Assembly: GCA_011330545.1 (NCBI GenBank) | Contig: DRQI01000176.1 | Span: 1 to 14,249, forward strand | Direction: 5' to 3' | Length of the DNA stretch: 14,249 nt | Source: Flavobacteriia bacterium | GTDB taxonomy: Bacteria > Bacteroidota > Bacteroidia > Flavobacteriales > Flavobacteriaceae | Shown here: positions 1 to 7,623 of the stretch, in pieces | How the letters are laid out: every line of letters starts with the position of its first letter | Numbering within the stretch: the first letter of the stretch is position 1 | Program-made: the position numbers and the translations under genes | Notes under the pieces: model-generated | The model's input: the letters and a program-made list of their open reading frames with translations, nothing else | Told to the model about the DNA's origin: nothing | The model's database searches: none

Positions 1-48
1 AAAAAATCAAAAGAGTTACAAGATTATTGCGAAACTATAAAAAATTAA
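1..48 (+). CDS. Possible C-terminal tail of an upstream gene (partial)
   Basis: Frame 1 is open from the window edge to a TAA at 46-48 and reads as a charged 15-residue tail ending in CETIKN. The stop comes just before the promoter-like element of tatD, as expected for the end of a preceding gene. The stretch is too short to name a family, and an open frame of this length can occur by chance, so this is only a tentative call. Confidence 0.3.
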   Translation, partial: KKSKELQDYCETIKN

Positions 49-62
49 TAGAATACTATAAT

Positions 63-71
63 TATCTTTGC
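63..71 (+). promoter_or_regulatory. Bacteroidota -7 promoter element for tatD
   Basis: TATCTTTGC matches the Bacteroidota vegetative -7 consensus TAnnTTTGC exactly and lies 29 bases before the tatD start codon. No TTG -33 element is visible at the usual distance upstream, so the call rests on the -7 box alone. Confidence 0.5.
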
Positions 72-100
72 TTTACTAAAACCTAGGTTAAAAGAGACAG

Positions 101-868
101 ATGATACTTACAGATACACATACCCATTTATATTCAGAACAATTTGATGAAGATAGAACGGCTATGATACAACGGGCAATAGATAAAGGGGTGTCTCGTT
201 TTTTTATTCCGGCAATAGATTCGAGTTATACCGAAGCCATGCTGCAATTAGAAAAAGATTTTCCGGAGTCGGTTTTCTTGATGATGGGCTTACATCCTAC
301 CAGTATTAAAGAAAATTACAAAGAAGAATTGGCAATGGTAAAAGAATGGCTGCAGAAACGAAACTTCTATGCTATTGGCGAAATAGGCATCGATTTGTAT
401 TGGGATACTACTTTTTTACAACAACAGCAAGAGGCCTTTAAAACACAGATTGAATGGGCCAAAGAAAAAGAATTGCCCATTGTAATTCATTGCCGTGACG
501 CCTTCGATGAAATTTTTGAAATATTAGAAGAAGTACAAGATGAAAAGTTACGCGGAATTTTTCATTGTTTTACAGGAACTTTAGCACAAGCACAACGTGC
601 TATTTCGTATAATATGAAATTGGGTATCGGCGGTGTGGTGACGTTCAAAAATGGAAATATTAACAAATTTTTACATGAAATTCCGTTAGGACAGATAGTT
701 TTAGAAACAGATGCCCCTTATTTAGCACCTACCCCTTATCGGGGAAAACGCAATGAAAGCAGTTATCTTATAAATGTGTTGGATAAGTTAGTAGATATTT
801 ATAATTTAACACCTGAGAAAATAGCAGCAATAACCACACAAAATTCAAAGGAAATTTTTGGAATTTGA
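101..868 (+). CDS. tatD: TatD family metal-dependent hydrolase (DNase)
   Basis: A complete 255-aa member of the TatD/YcfH family, cytoplasmic metal-dependent TIM-barrel hydrolases with 3'-5' exonuclease or deoxyribonuclease activity linked to DNA repair and quality control. The metal-site motifs are all visible in order: DTHTHL with His7 and His9, GEIGID with Glu94, IHCRDA with His130, HCFTG with His155, and ETDAPY with Asp204. Length is normal for the family (about 255-265 aa). The ATG at 101 puts the DTHTH motif at residues 5-9, as usual, so the start is secure. Its last 11 bases overlap the start of the alkyltransferase gene in another frame, which suggests one transcript and coupled translation. 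The exact substrate cannot be told from sequence. Confidence 0.95.
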   Translation: MILTDTHTHLYSEQFDEDRTAMIQRAIDKGVSRFFIPAIDSSYTEAMLQLEKDFPESVFLMMGLHPTSIKENYKEELAMVKEWLQKRNFYAIGEIGIDLYWDTTFLQQQQEAFKTQIEWAKEKELPIVIHCRDAFDEIFEILEEVQDEKLRGIFHCFTGTLAQAQRAISYNMKLGIGGVVTFKNGNINKFLHEIPLGQIVLETDAPYLAPTPYRGKRNESSYLINVLDKLVDIYNLTPEKIAAITTQNSKEIFGI

Positions 869-1340
869 AAAAGTAACATATTACAAAACGCCCATAGGAG
901 TTGCTCGGATTGTAGGAGATGATGATGGCATCTCTTCAATTACCGTAGTAGATAGTGCTACGGAGAGTTCAGAGCATATTCCCGAATGTTTGCAAGAATG
1001 TGTAACGCAATTAGAAGAATATTTTCAAAAGAAAAGAACCGTTTTTACCTTGAAGTTAAACCCTCAAGGGACTAATTTTCAAAAAGAAGTATGGAAATCA
1101 TTACTGCAAATCGATTATGGCGAAACACGGTCGTATTTAGAACAGAGCAGGATATTGGGCGATGAAAAAGCCATTAGGGCGGTAGCATCGGCAAATGGCA
1201 AGAATCCTATTTGGATTGTAATTCCCTGTCACCGTATTATCGGCAGTGACGGCTCACTTACAGGTTATGGCGGCGGATTATGGCGCAAGCGTTGGTTGTT
1301 AGAACACGAAAATCCACCCCAACAGCAATCACTCTTTTAA
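858..1340 (+). CDS. ogt: Methylated-DNA--[protein]-cysteine S-methyltransferase (Ogt/MGMT type)
   Basis: A 160-aa suicide repair protein that transfers the alkyl group from O6-alkylguanine (and O4-alkylthymine) in DNA to its own cysteine. The active site is seen as PCHRII with Cys124, preceded by the family block RAVASANGKNP and followed by GSDGSLTGYGGGLWRK, which contains the usual GYGGG loop and the Lys/Arg-rich end. Length fits the single-domain Ogt class without an Ada N-terminal domain. There is no in-frame ATG, so the likely start is TTG at 858, with AAAGGA at 847-852 as a ribosome-binding site; this leaves the usual short N-terminus before YYKTPIG. It overlaps tatD by 11 bases, so both DNA-maintenance genes are probably translated together. 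Confidence 0.88.
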   Translation: MEFEKVTYYKTPIGVARIVGDDDGISSITVVDSATESSEHIPECLQECVTQLEEYFQKKRTVFTLKLNPQGTNFQKEVWKSLLQIDYGETRSYLEQSRILGDEKAIRAVASANGKNPIWIVIPCHRIIGSDGSLTGYGGGLWRKRWLLEHENPPQQQSLF

Positions 1341-1445
1341 AATAGCAACGTGTATTGATAAAAGTATTCTGAAGGATCATCCTCATCACCTTAGTACAAT
1401 TCATAGAATAAAACTATTTTTACCCCTAAAACGTTTGTATCATTG

Positions 1446-4400
1446 ATGAAGAAGACTTTTTGCATATTTCTTGTCTTATTGGGGTTTTCTTTACATGCTC
1501 AAAAAGGTTCTAAAAATTTCAGGGCGAAAACCATACATGTGGTTTCGGATACCATTCGTGTAGATACGGTGAGCATCAGCCCCTATCATTTTAAAGTCTT
1601 CAACCAATCAAAACAACTGATTGATACGCTTCGCTATACTGTTGATTTTGCCAATGCCATTTTGGTAATCGATAAAGAAGAATATCCGGTTATCACCATA
1701 GAATACACTGCTTTGCCCGCATTTCTAACCAAAGTATATGCTCGGTTTGATAAAAAACTAATCGTACCGAAAGCTACCGACCTTTCACGATTGTACAGTG
1801 TGAGGAAAAGTACCAAAAAGAATGCTTTTATCCCTTTTGACGGGTTAAAAACCAGTGGCAATATCTCAAGGGGATTAACCGTTGGCAACAATCAAGATGC
1901 CGTAGTCAATTCTAATTTAGATTTACAGATTTCAGGAAACTTATCAAAAAACGTAAAGATAAGGGCTTCAATTACCGATACCAATGTACCCCTTCAAGAA
2001 AACGGGTTTACACAACGATTGGATGAATTCGATAGGGTTTTTATCGAATTATTTAGTAACAACTGGAGTATCAAAGCCGGAGATATCAATTTTGAAAATA
2101 CCGAAGATTATTTTATGCGGTTTCGTAAAAAAGTAGCCGGAGTTTCGCTCAACGCAACAATTGATAATGAAGAAAGTAACATAAAATTCTTTGCTTCAGG
2201 AGCTATTGTCAGAGGACAATTTGCCCGGAATAATTTTGTAGGGCAAGAAGGCAATCAAGGGCCTTATAAAATTACAGGGACTACTGATGAACGGTTTATC
2301 TTGTTAATCTCGGGTAGCGAAACCGTATATGTAAATGGTGTTCCGTTACAACGAGGAGAAAATAATGATTATACCATTGATTACAATACCGCTGAACTTA
2401 CTTTTACACCCACTTTTCCGGTAACGGCCAACATGCGTATCTCTGTAGAATATCAGTTCTCCGAAAGAAATTTCACTCGGTTTGTAACCTATAACGGTGC
2501 CAAATATACCACTGACAAACTAACATTAGGCATTGGTTTTTACAATGAAAATGATGCTAAAAACCAACCTTTGCAACAAAGTTTAAGCAATAGCCAACAA
2601 GAAATTTTATCTTTGGCAGGTGATGATATTTCGCAGATGGTGGTGCCTTCTGCCTTTCCGGAGGCTTTTGAAGAAAATAAAATTTTATATAAAAAAGAAT
2701 TCCAAAATGGCATAGAAACGTTTGTATTTTCTAATAATCCGAACGATGAATTATTCAATGTAAAATTTACCTTTGTAGGTGCCCACAATGGCAATTATAA
2801 GATACAAACTACGGTTGCTACCGGAAGGATATACGAATATATAGCTCCGGTAAACGGAATTGCCCAAGGCTCTTATGAGCCCATTGTACAATTGGTAGCT
2901 CCCAATAAATTGCAAATTGCCGTTCTAACGGCCGACTATTCGCCCAATACAAAAACCAATATCAATTCTGAAGTTGCGTATAGCGTTAATGATTTGAATT
3001 TGTTTTCTTCACTTGATGATGGTGACAATCAAGGATTTGCAGGTAAAGTTAATTGGCGGCAAACCTTGTTACAAAAAAGCTGGCAGTTGGAAAGTAAGTT
3101 AAATTATGAGTTTGTAAGTACCGATTTTAAAACCATCGAACGTTTTAGGACAGTTGAATTTTTTAGGGATTGGGATTTGGTGAATCCTTTAGGCGATCAG
3201 CAATTACTCATAGCCTCATTGGCATATTCTCATCCTAAGAAAGGAATTATTAGCTATCAGTTCGACAAACTGAATTTCAGCAAAAATTTTAATGGAAATA
3301 AGCATAACTTTCTGGCAGAGGTAACCTTAGGAAAAACCTTATTAAAAGCGAAAGGCAGCTTTTTAACATCGAGTTCAGAAACTGATAAAACACAATTTTC
3401 CAGATGGTATTCAACAGTAAATCATCATTTTACCAAAAGTTGGATAGGCGGTAAACTGAATTTTGAAAGCAATGAGCGTACTGATAAGAGCACCCGAACT
3501 ATTGCTGACATAAGCCATCGATTTTTAGAATATGAAGGTTATGTCGGTGTGGGCGATACTACCAAAGTATACCTTGAAATAGGCTATAATTATCGAGTTA
3601 CCGATAGTTTACAAGGAGCCAAATTACAACAAGTAAATACCGCCAATACTTATTTCTTACGGTCTAAATTAGTACAGCGCAAAACGGCAGATTTGTCATT
3701 ATTTATCAATTACAGAACGGTAGCCAATAAAAATTTTAATGATGAAGAATCATTAAACTCCCGTATTTCTTATCGGCAGCAATTGTTTAACAATGCCGTT
3801 TCACTACAAACCGTATATGAAACCAGTTCGGGAAGTTTGCCGCAACAAGAATTTAACTATGTTCAAGTAGAAACCGGATTGGGTTTTTATACTTGGAATG
3901 ATTATAATAATAATGGTATCCAAGAGCTCGACGAATTTGAAATTGCACAATTTCAAGATGAGGCCAATTATGTACGTGTATTGTTGCCTACTATCAATTT
4001 TATTAAAACCGACCAAAATAAAGTTAGTCAGTCTTTAACTATTAATATGTCGAATTTTAAAAATAAAAAAGGCTTTAAAAAATTGTTGTCACATTTTACC
4101 AATCAGTCCTTTTTACTTATTGATAGTAAAAAAGAAAGGGTAGGGGGTACTTTTAATTTTGACCCGTTTACCATTAGCAATGATGCATTGGCATTGAATA
4201 TGAACCTTAAAAACAGCCTGTTTTACAATCGTGGAAGGCAACACTATTCAACAACATATACCTATTTAAAGAGCAGGATTAAAACGGCATTTTCTGTAGG
4301 TGACCAAGAGGGTAACCTTACTTCTCATCAGCTGGCTTTTAGTCATAAAATAGGTAAATTTTGGCTGGTGGATATGAAAGGGATAGTTTCAGAAAATAAA

Positions 4401-4838
4401 AGTGAATCGCAAAATTTTAGCAGCCGGAATTTTTTATTGGATAGTTATGAGGTGAATCCGAAATTATCTTATTTGTACACTAACAATTCGCGATTTGAAA
4501 TTGAATATGCTTTCAAAAATAAAGAGAATAAAGATATAGGATTGGAAACCTTGCAACAACATAAGTTGGGAGCTAATTTTATCTATGCCCGCAACCGTAA
4601 ATTCTCTATCAATAGTGCATTGAATTTTATTCAAAATAATTTTGAAGGCACCCTAAATTCTTCAGTTTCATACCAAATGTTAGAAGGGTTGCAACCCGGT
4701 ACCAATTTTACATGGAACCTAACCTTACAAAAAAAAATCACTTCGTATTTAGATATTAATATCAACTATTTAGGGCGAAAATCAGAAACTTCAAAAGCCA
4801 TTCATACCGGTACTATACAGCTACGCGCTAGTTTTTAA
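1446..4838 (+). CDS. Large predicted outer-membrane beta-barrel protein, SprA-like N-terminal motif
   Basis: An 1130-aa exported protein of unknown function. The ATG at 1446 is preferred to the in-frame TTG just before it, because it opens directly into a signal peptide (MKKTFCIFLVLL, cleavage likely after SLHA, residue 18). Residues 138-164 begin GNISRGLTVGNNQD and are followed by ITDTNVP and LDEFDRVFIEL up to about 202, then an AGD motif near 211. I remember this block from SprA, the gliding/type IX translocon barrel, and from large Bacteroidota surface proteins, but this protein is less than half of SprA's length. The C-terminal two thirds is rich in alternating aromatic/polar strands and ends in RASF, with a terminal Phe typical of barrels folded by BAM. 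A loop at 819-831 (DYNNNGIQELDEF) resembles a calcium-binding DxNxNG loop. It stands 105 bases after ogt, probably on its own transcript. Confidence 0.8.
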   Translation: MKKTFCIFLVLLGFSLHAQKGSKNFRAKTIHVVSDTIRVDTVSISPYHFKVFNQSKQLIDTLRYTVDFANAILVIDKEEYPVITIEYTALPAFLTKVYARFDKKLIVPKATDLSRLYSVRKSTKKNAFIPFDGLKTSGNISRGLTVGNNQDAVVNSNLDLQISGNLSKNVKIRASITDTNVPLQENGFTQRLDEFDRVFIELFSNNWSIKAGDINFENTEDYFMRFRKKVAGVSLNATIDNEESNIKFFASGAIVRGQFARNNFVGQEGNQGPYKITGTTDERFILLISGSETVYVNGVPLQRGENNDYTIDYNTAELTFTPTFPVTANMRISVEYQFSERNFTRFVTYNGAKYTTDKLTLGIGFYNENDAKNQPLQQSLSNSQQEILSLAGDDISQMVVPSAFPEAFEENKILYKKEFQNGIETFVFSNNPNDELFNVKFTFVGAHNGNYKIQTTVATGRIYEYIAPVNGIAQGSYEPIVQLVAPNKLQIAVLTADYSPNTKTNINSEVAYSVNDLNLFSSLDDGDNQGFAGKVNWRQTLLQKSWQLESKLNYEFVSTDFKTIERFRTVEFFRDWDLVNPLGDQQLLIASLAYSHPKKGIISYQFDKLNFSKNFNGNKHNFLAEVTLGKTLLKAKGSFLTSSSETDKTQFSRWYSTVNHHFTKSWIGGKLNFESNERTDKSTRTIADISHRFLEYEGYVGVGDTTKVYLEIGYNYRVTDSLQGAKLQQVNTANTYFLRSKLVQRKTADLSLFINYRTVANKNFNDEESLNSRISYRQQLFNNAVSLQTVYETSSGSLPQQEFNYVQVETGLGFYTWNDYNNNGIQELDEFEIAQFQDEANYVRVLLPTINFIKTDQNKVSQSLTINMSNFKNKKGFKKLLSHFTNQSFLLIDSKKERVGGTFNFDPFTISNDALALNMNLKNSLFYNRGRQHYSTTYTYLKSRIKTAFSVGDQEGNLTSHQLAFSHKIGKFWLVDMKGIVSENKSESQNFSSRNFLLDSYEVNPKLSYLYTNNSRFEIEYAFKNKENKDIGLETLQQHKLGANFIYARNRKFSINSALNFIQNNFEGTLNSSVSYQMLEGLQPGTNFTWNLTLQKKITSYLDININYLGRKSETSKAIHTGTIQLRASF

Positions 4839-4877
4839 GGAGTGTTTGAATTTGTTTAGTAAATTTATTCAGGGTAA

Positions 4878-4896
4878 TTTAGCTTACGAAGCTAAA
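4878..4896. terminator. Weak stem-loop after the barrel gene
   Basis: TTTAGCTT and AAGCTAAA form an 8-bp stem around a 3-base loop, 40 bases after the stop of the barrel gene, followed by ATTTCATT. It could be a weak terminator or a 3'-end stabiliser; there is no long T-run. Confidence 0.3.
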
Positions 4897-4905
4897 ATTT
4901 CATTC

Positions 4906-4955
4906 CTATCTCAATATGATATGCATAAAATCTAAACCATATTGAAAAGAGATAG
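4906..4955. repeat. Bulged inverted repeat upstream of the TPR/AraC regulator
   Basis: CTATCTCAATATG (4906-4918) pairs with CATATTG (4938-4944) and GAGATAG (4949-4955), with a 4-base AAAA bulge in the 3' arm. It ends about 42 bases before the regulator's ATG, so it could be an operator or a 5'-UTR stem-loop. Function is unknown. Confidence 0.4.
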
Positions 4956-4997
4956 TGATTTTCCAATTTATTTTTTAAAATTTATTTGAATAAAATT

Positions 4998-6725
4998 ATG
5001 AATAAGACTTTATTATCAAAAAGTACCCTTTTCTTTCTTTTTATAAATATTTGCGTTTCGATAGCTGCCTTCTCACAACAAAAAATAGTAAAACCTGAGA
5101 GCTTAAAAAACAAATCTATTGAAGAAATCGCACAACTTATCACCGATAAAAAAATAGGGGAGCCTTATGAAAAACAATTTTTTGAAGGCAAAGATAAAAA
5201 TGAGCATTTAGATAACCTTATTGATTTGGGAATTGCCCTTTATAATTTAAAAAATTACAAACAAAGTATTACCTATTTTATAAAAGCCGAAAAATTAGCA
5301 AAAGAGATAAAAAACGATAAGTTATTATTTTTTTCAGTAATGAAACAAAGTCATTGCTTTTTACAAATCTGGAAAAATGAAAAGGCAATACAAGCCTATT
5401 ACAAAGCATTGACTATTGCAAAGGCAAGTAAAAATATAAACCAAGAGATAATAGCATATTCAGGGTTAATAGCAGTCCTTCCGTTAATCGGAAAAGCAGA
5501 TAAGGCAATTGACTTTTCAAACTATGCATTGCAATTAGTAAAGAAATCATCTTTTAATAATAAAAAAAACCATGTTAGGCTGCTGACTACCATTGCTGAT
5601 GCCTATTTAACCAAAGGCGATTATCAAAATGTACAAACCTATATTGATAAAGGTATTTTTATGGCAAAAAAATTAACTTTTAAAGAAGGGCTTTTAGATT
5701 TATATATAAAAAAAGGAAGGGTATTTAGACATAAAAAAGAATTGAATTTAGCACTTGAATATTTGCATAAAGCAACATCAATTATGGAAAAAGATAGTAT
5801 TGCACATAAATTTTTTCCTTTTGTCAATGCTAATTATTATTTGGCACGTTGTCATTTTGATTTACAAGAATACAATGAGTCAATTAACTATTTGCAAAAA
5901 GTAACCTCGTTTGTAACAGATGAAGATTTAGAAAAAATGAATGTTATAGATGCGTATTACCTTTTGGCAAAGAGTTATGTAAAGATTGATAAAAAAGATA
6001 AAGCTATTGAATTATTAGATAAAGTTATTGAGTTAAAAGGCCGGGTAGAAAGTAAAAAAAACAAAACTATCAATGAGTTTTATGAGCAAGATAGCGTAAA
6101 ATTGCTAAATCAAATAGAAGGCTTGCAAGGGCAGCTTAAAAAAGACAAAACAACAAAAACATACTTATTGATTTGGATTGCCATGGTTTTGTTGGCATTG
6201 ATAGCACTCGTACTTATCTATGTCAGAAAACAACAAGCAAATCAAAAAAAATTTAAAACCCTTCTTCAGCAAATTAATGACTTAGAGTTGAATAAAAATA
6301 AAACTGATTATACAAATAACCAGCTTAAAAAAAATAAAAAAAATCTAATGATTAATGATGATAAAGTAATCGATATCGTCAAAAAATTAAATAAGCTAGA
6401 AGCACAAGAGTATTTTTTAAATGTAAATTGTAACCTTAGGGCGGTGGCTAAAAAAGTAAAAACAAATGCTACCTATTTATCTCAGATAATCAATAACCAT
6501 AAAGGCAAGAAATTTAATGACTATATCAACGATTTAAGAATAGAGTATGCCGTTAAAAAATTAAAAAGCGATAAACGGTTTAGGTCTTTTTCAATTAAAG
6601 GAATTGCTACCGAACTCGGTTACAAAAGCGATTATTCATTTGCAAAACACTTTAAAAATAAAACCGGAATCAATCCTTCATATTACATAAAGGAAATCAA
6701 TAAATTAGCCGAAGAAGAAAAGTAG
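4998..6725 (+). CDS. Membrane-spanning TPR / AraC-type HTH transcriptional regulator
   Basis: A 575-aa one-protein sensor-regulator. The ATG at 4998 is preferred to the TTG at 4986 because it starts directly before a hydrophobic signal segment (residues about 10-26, ending AAFSQQ). Residues about 70-365 are tandem TPR-like helical pairs, for example LGIALYNLKNYKQSITYF, predicted to be periplasmic. A single membrane helix lies at 389-409 and is followed by a Lys/Gln-rich coiled-coil-like linker. The AraC-type double HTH is at about 472-571, with the typical LRAVAKKVKTNATYLSQIIN and IATELGYKSDYSFAKHFK helices and GINPSYY end. This architecture is common in Flavobacteria. The periplasmic TPR part probably senses a ligand or partner and the cytoplasmic HTH binds DNA. 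It lies just upstream of two lanthipeptide precursors and is the natural candidate for their regulator, but that is inferred from position only. Confidence 0.87.
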   Translation: MNKTLLSKSTLFFLFINICVSIAAFSQQKIVKPESLKNKSIEEIAQLITDKKIGEPYEKQFFEGKDKNEHLDNLIDLGIALYNLKNYKQSITYFIKAEKLAKEIKNDKLLFFSVMKQSHCFLQIWKNEKAIQAYYKALTIAKASKNINQEIIAYSGLIAVLPLIGKADKAIDFSNYALQLVKKSSFNNKKNHVRLLTTIADAYLTKGDYQNVQTYIDKGIFMAKKLTFKEGLLDLYIKKGRVFRHKKELNLALEYLHKATSIMEKDSIAHKFFPFVNANYYLARCHFDLQEYNESINYLQKVTSFVTDEDLEKMNVIDAYYLLAKSYVKIDKKDKAIELLDKVIELKGRVESKKNKTINEFYEQDSVKLLNQIEGLQGQLKKDKTTKTYLLIWIAMVLLALIALVLIYVRKQQANQKKFKTLLQQINDLELNKNKTDYTNNQLKKNKKNLMINDDKVIDIVKKLNKLEAQEYFLNVNCNLRAVAKKVKTNATYLSQIINNHKGKKFNDYINDLRIEYAVKKLKSDKRFRSFSIKGIATELGYKSDYSFAKHFKNKTGINPSYYIKEINKLAEEEK

Positions 6726-6730
6726 AAACA

Positions 6731-6767
6731 GCACCTTATTTTAAACAAAATGAGGCGCTCTTTTTTT
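6731..6767 (+). terminator. Rho-independent terminator after the TPR/AraC regulator
   Basis: GCACCTTATTTT (6731-6742) pairs with AAAATGAGGCGC (6747-6758), a 12-position stem with one mismatch and one G-T wobble and an AAAC loop, followed by a T-run at 6761-6767. It separates the regulator from the precursor genes, which therefore need their own promoter. Confidence 0.85.
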
Positions 6768-6843
6768 ATGAAGCATCGTATATAAATTATCTTTCTTCAA
6801 AATAGGATTATGAGAATTCTATAAAACCTTAATAGTTTATACG

Positions 6844-6990
6844 ATGAAAAAAAATGTAAAAAAAATCAATCTAAAAAAATTAACAATTGCAAGGATTAAC
6901 ACGCAAAATATGCATAAAATTTATGGAGGTACCAGCCTGGTAACCGAACCGAGTTTAGAAAACTTGGCGTATAATATCCATTGTAAGTAA
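6844..6990 (+). CDS. Class I lanthipeptide-type precursor 1 (48 aa, GG leader)
   Basis: A small gene for a 48-aa peptide of the Bacteroidota GG-leader natural-product type. The leader, residues 1-29, is Lys-rich, has an NLKKLTIARIN segment and ends in KIYGG. It shares its K/L/TI pattern and Gly-Gly with the next precursor. The putative core, residues 30-48, holds Thr30, Ser31, Thr34 and Ser37 but only one cysteine, Cys47, so at most one (methyl)lanthionine ring could form; other Ser/Thr could stay dehydrated. No clear Shine-Dalgarno site precedes the ATG. TATCTTTC at 6788-6795 is one mismatch from a -7 box and could be the promoter. The gene sits between a terminator and the second precursor, with lanC downstream. 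Cleavage after GG and modification are inferred; the leader-core layout is seen. Confidence 0.8.
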   Translation: MKKNVKKINLKKLTIARINTQNMHKIYGGTSLVTEPSLENLAYNIHCK

Positions 6991-7176
6991 CTGTTAATAA
7001 TACAGATATGATATTTTTTAAAGCCCTAATTTGTTCAATTTAAGGGGAACTATCTTGTACGTTTTTTTTTATTGATTTAGTTTAGTAGGAAATCTGAATT
7101 ATTACAATTTAGATAAAGAATAAGGGGAAACCGAAAACCTTAAAAAAGAGTAGGAGAATTCAAATTTTTTTAAATC

Positions 7177-7353
7177 ATGAAAAAATCTTTAAAAGAACTT
7201 AAGCTAAACAAAAAAACGATTAGTAAACTTAATTTTAGAACCATTAAAGGAGGGCTAGATCCTACACAATTTGCTTGCCATGGAGTTTCTATTGATATGT
7301 GTGGCAATAGCGTTCCTATTGCACAAGGCGGTATAGGATGTCACTTACAGTAA
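7177..7353 (+). CDS. Class I lanthipeptide-type precursor 2 (58 aa, three Cys)
   Basis: A 58-aa precursor with a leader (residues 1-26) containing LKELKLNKKTISKLN and ending in IKGG, a typical Bacteroidota class I lanthipeptide leader. The core, residues 27-58, contains Thr30, Ser38 and Ser45 and Cys34, Cys42 and Cys55. Each Ser/Thr is followed by one Cys, with spacings of 4, 4 and 10 residues, which would suit two small rings and one large ring. All core Ser/Thr can be matched to Cys, and the core is rich in Gly. The gene lies 186 bases after precursor 1 and ends 26 bases before a strong terminator, with lanC next. AGGAG at 7152-7156 is too far upstream to be its ribosome-binding site. Ring topology is a prediction. 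Confidence 0.86.
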   Translation: MKKSLKELKLNKKTISKLNFRTIKGGLDPTQFACHGVSIDMCGNSVPIAQGGIGCHLQ

Positions 7354-7378
7354 GATTATAAAAATAATTCTTACATTT

Positions 7379-7411
7379 CCCGAAAGTTAAACACCTTTCG
7401 GGATTTTTTTT
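7379..7411 (+). terminator. Strong Rho-independent terminator after precursor 2
   Basis: CCCGAAAG (7379-7386) and CTTTCGGG (7395-7402) form a perfect 8-bp stem around an 8-base loop, followed by A and eight Ts. It would end the precursor transcript before lanC, so the peptides can be made in excess over the cyclase, and lanC needs read-through or its own promoter. Confidence 0.92.
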
Positions 7412-7582
7412 ACTCATTACTACGTCTAAATCCCAATTATGCATTAGAACGTTGTAGTGAGTATTAAAAATGCGATAAAATATGGCTTTTTCGAAGTTTC
7501 GGCACCCCGAAATTTCGAGGTCGCTAGGGTTAAACTTTAAAAAGTAGTAAAATGACATGCTTGCCTCGCCGGCTGGCAGGTT
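7411..7582. repeat. Structured intergenic element: two hairpins and a GC-rich palindrome (candidate dispersed repeat)
   Basis: The stretch between the precursor terminator and lanC holds three pairing units. First, TACTCATTACTACGT (7411-7425) pairs with 7449-7463 at 14 of 15 positions, and the stem extends inward by CTAA/TTAG past a one-base bulge. Second, 7491-7502 pairs with 7507-7518 (12 pairs, one G-T wobble, CACC loop). Third, a GC-rich palindromic stretch at 7562-7578 has TGCC and GGCA flanking GCCGGC, in strong contrast to the AT-rich surroundings. Together they look like a mobile-type intergenic repeat or a structured RNA. No encoded protein is convincing. That it is multi-copy is suspected, not shown. 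Confidence 0.45.
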
Positions 7583-7623
7583 TTGAAGTAGTTTCAAGAC
7601 GTAATAAATTTAAAGCGGGTTAC

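Noticed and set aside
1443..1445. TTG as start of the large barrel gene
   Set aside because: The ATG immediately after it opens a normal signal peptide; using TTG would add only one Met.
4986..4997. TTG start for the TPR/AraC regulator
   Set aside because: The ATG at 4998 gives a standard signal peptide (MNKTLLSKS); the earlier start only adds four residues of the same kind.
7024..7070. Possible attenuator between the two precursor genes
   Set aside because: The CCCTAATT/AATTTAAGGG pairing is imperfect and the T-run (7062-7070) is about 15 bases away, so it is not a convincing terminator.
6991..7176. Third precursor peptide in the gap between precursors
   Set aside because: No open frame with a Lys-rich leader and Gly-Gly motif was found; stops occur in all frames.
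7562..7578. CRISPR repeat or attachment site
   Set aside because: Only one copy of the GC-rich palindrome occurs in the window, with no spacers, integrase or cas genes nearby.
7316..7597. 93-codon open frame on the minus strand between the precursor and lanC
   Set aside because: It runs through the end of precursor 2, the terminator and the hairpin element, has no recognisable domain, and is better explained as a chance reading of the structured repeat.
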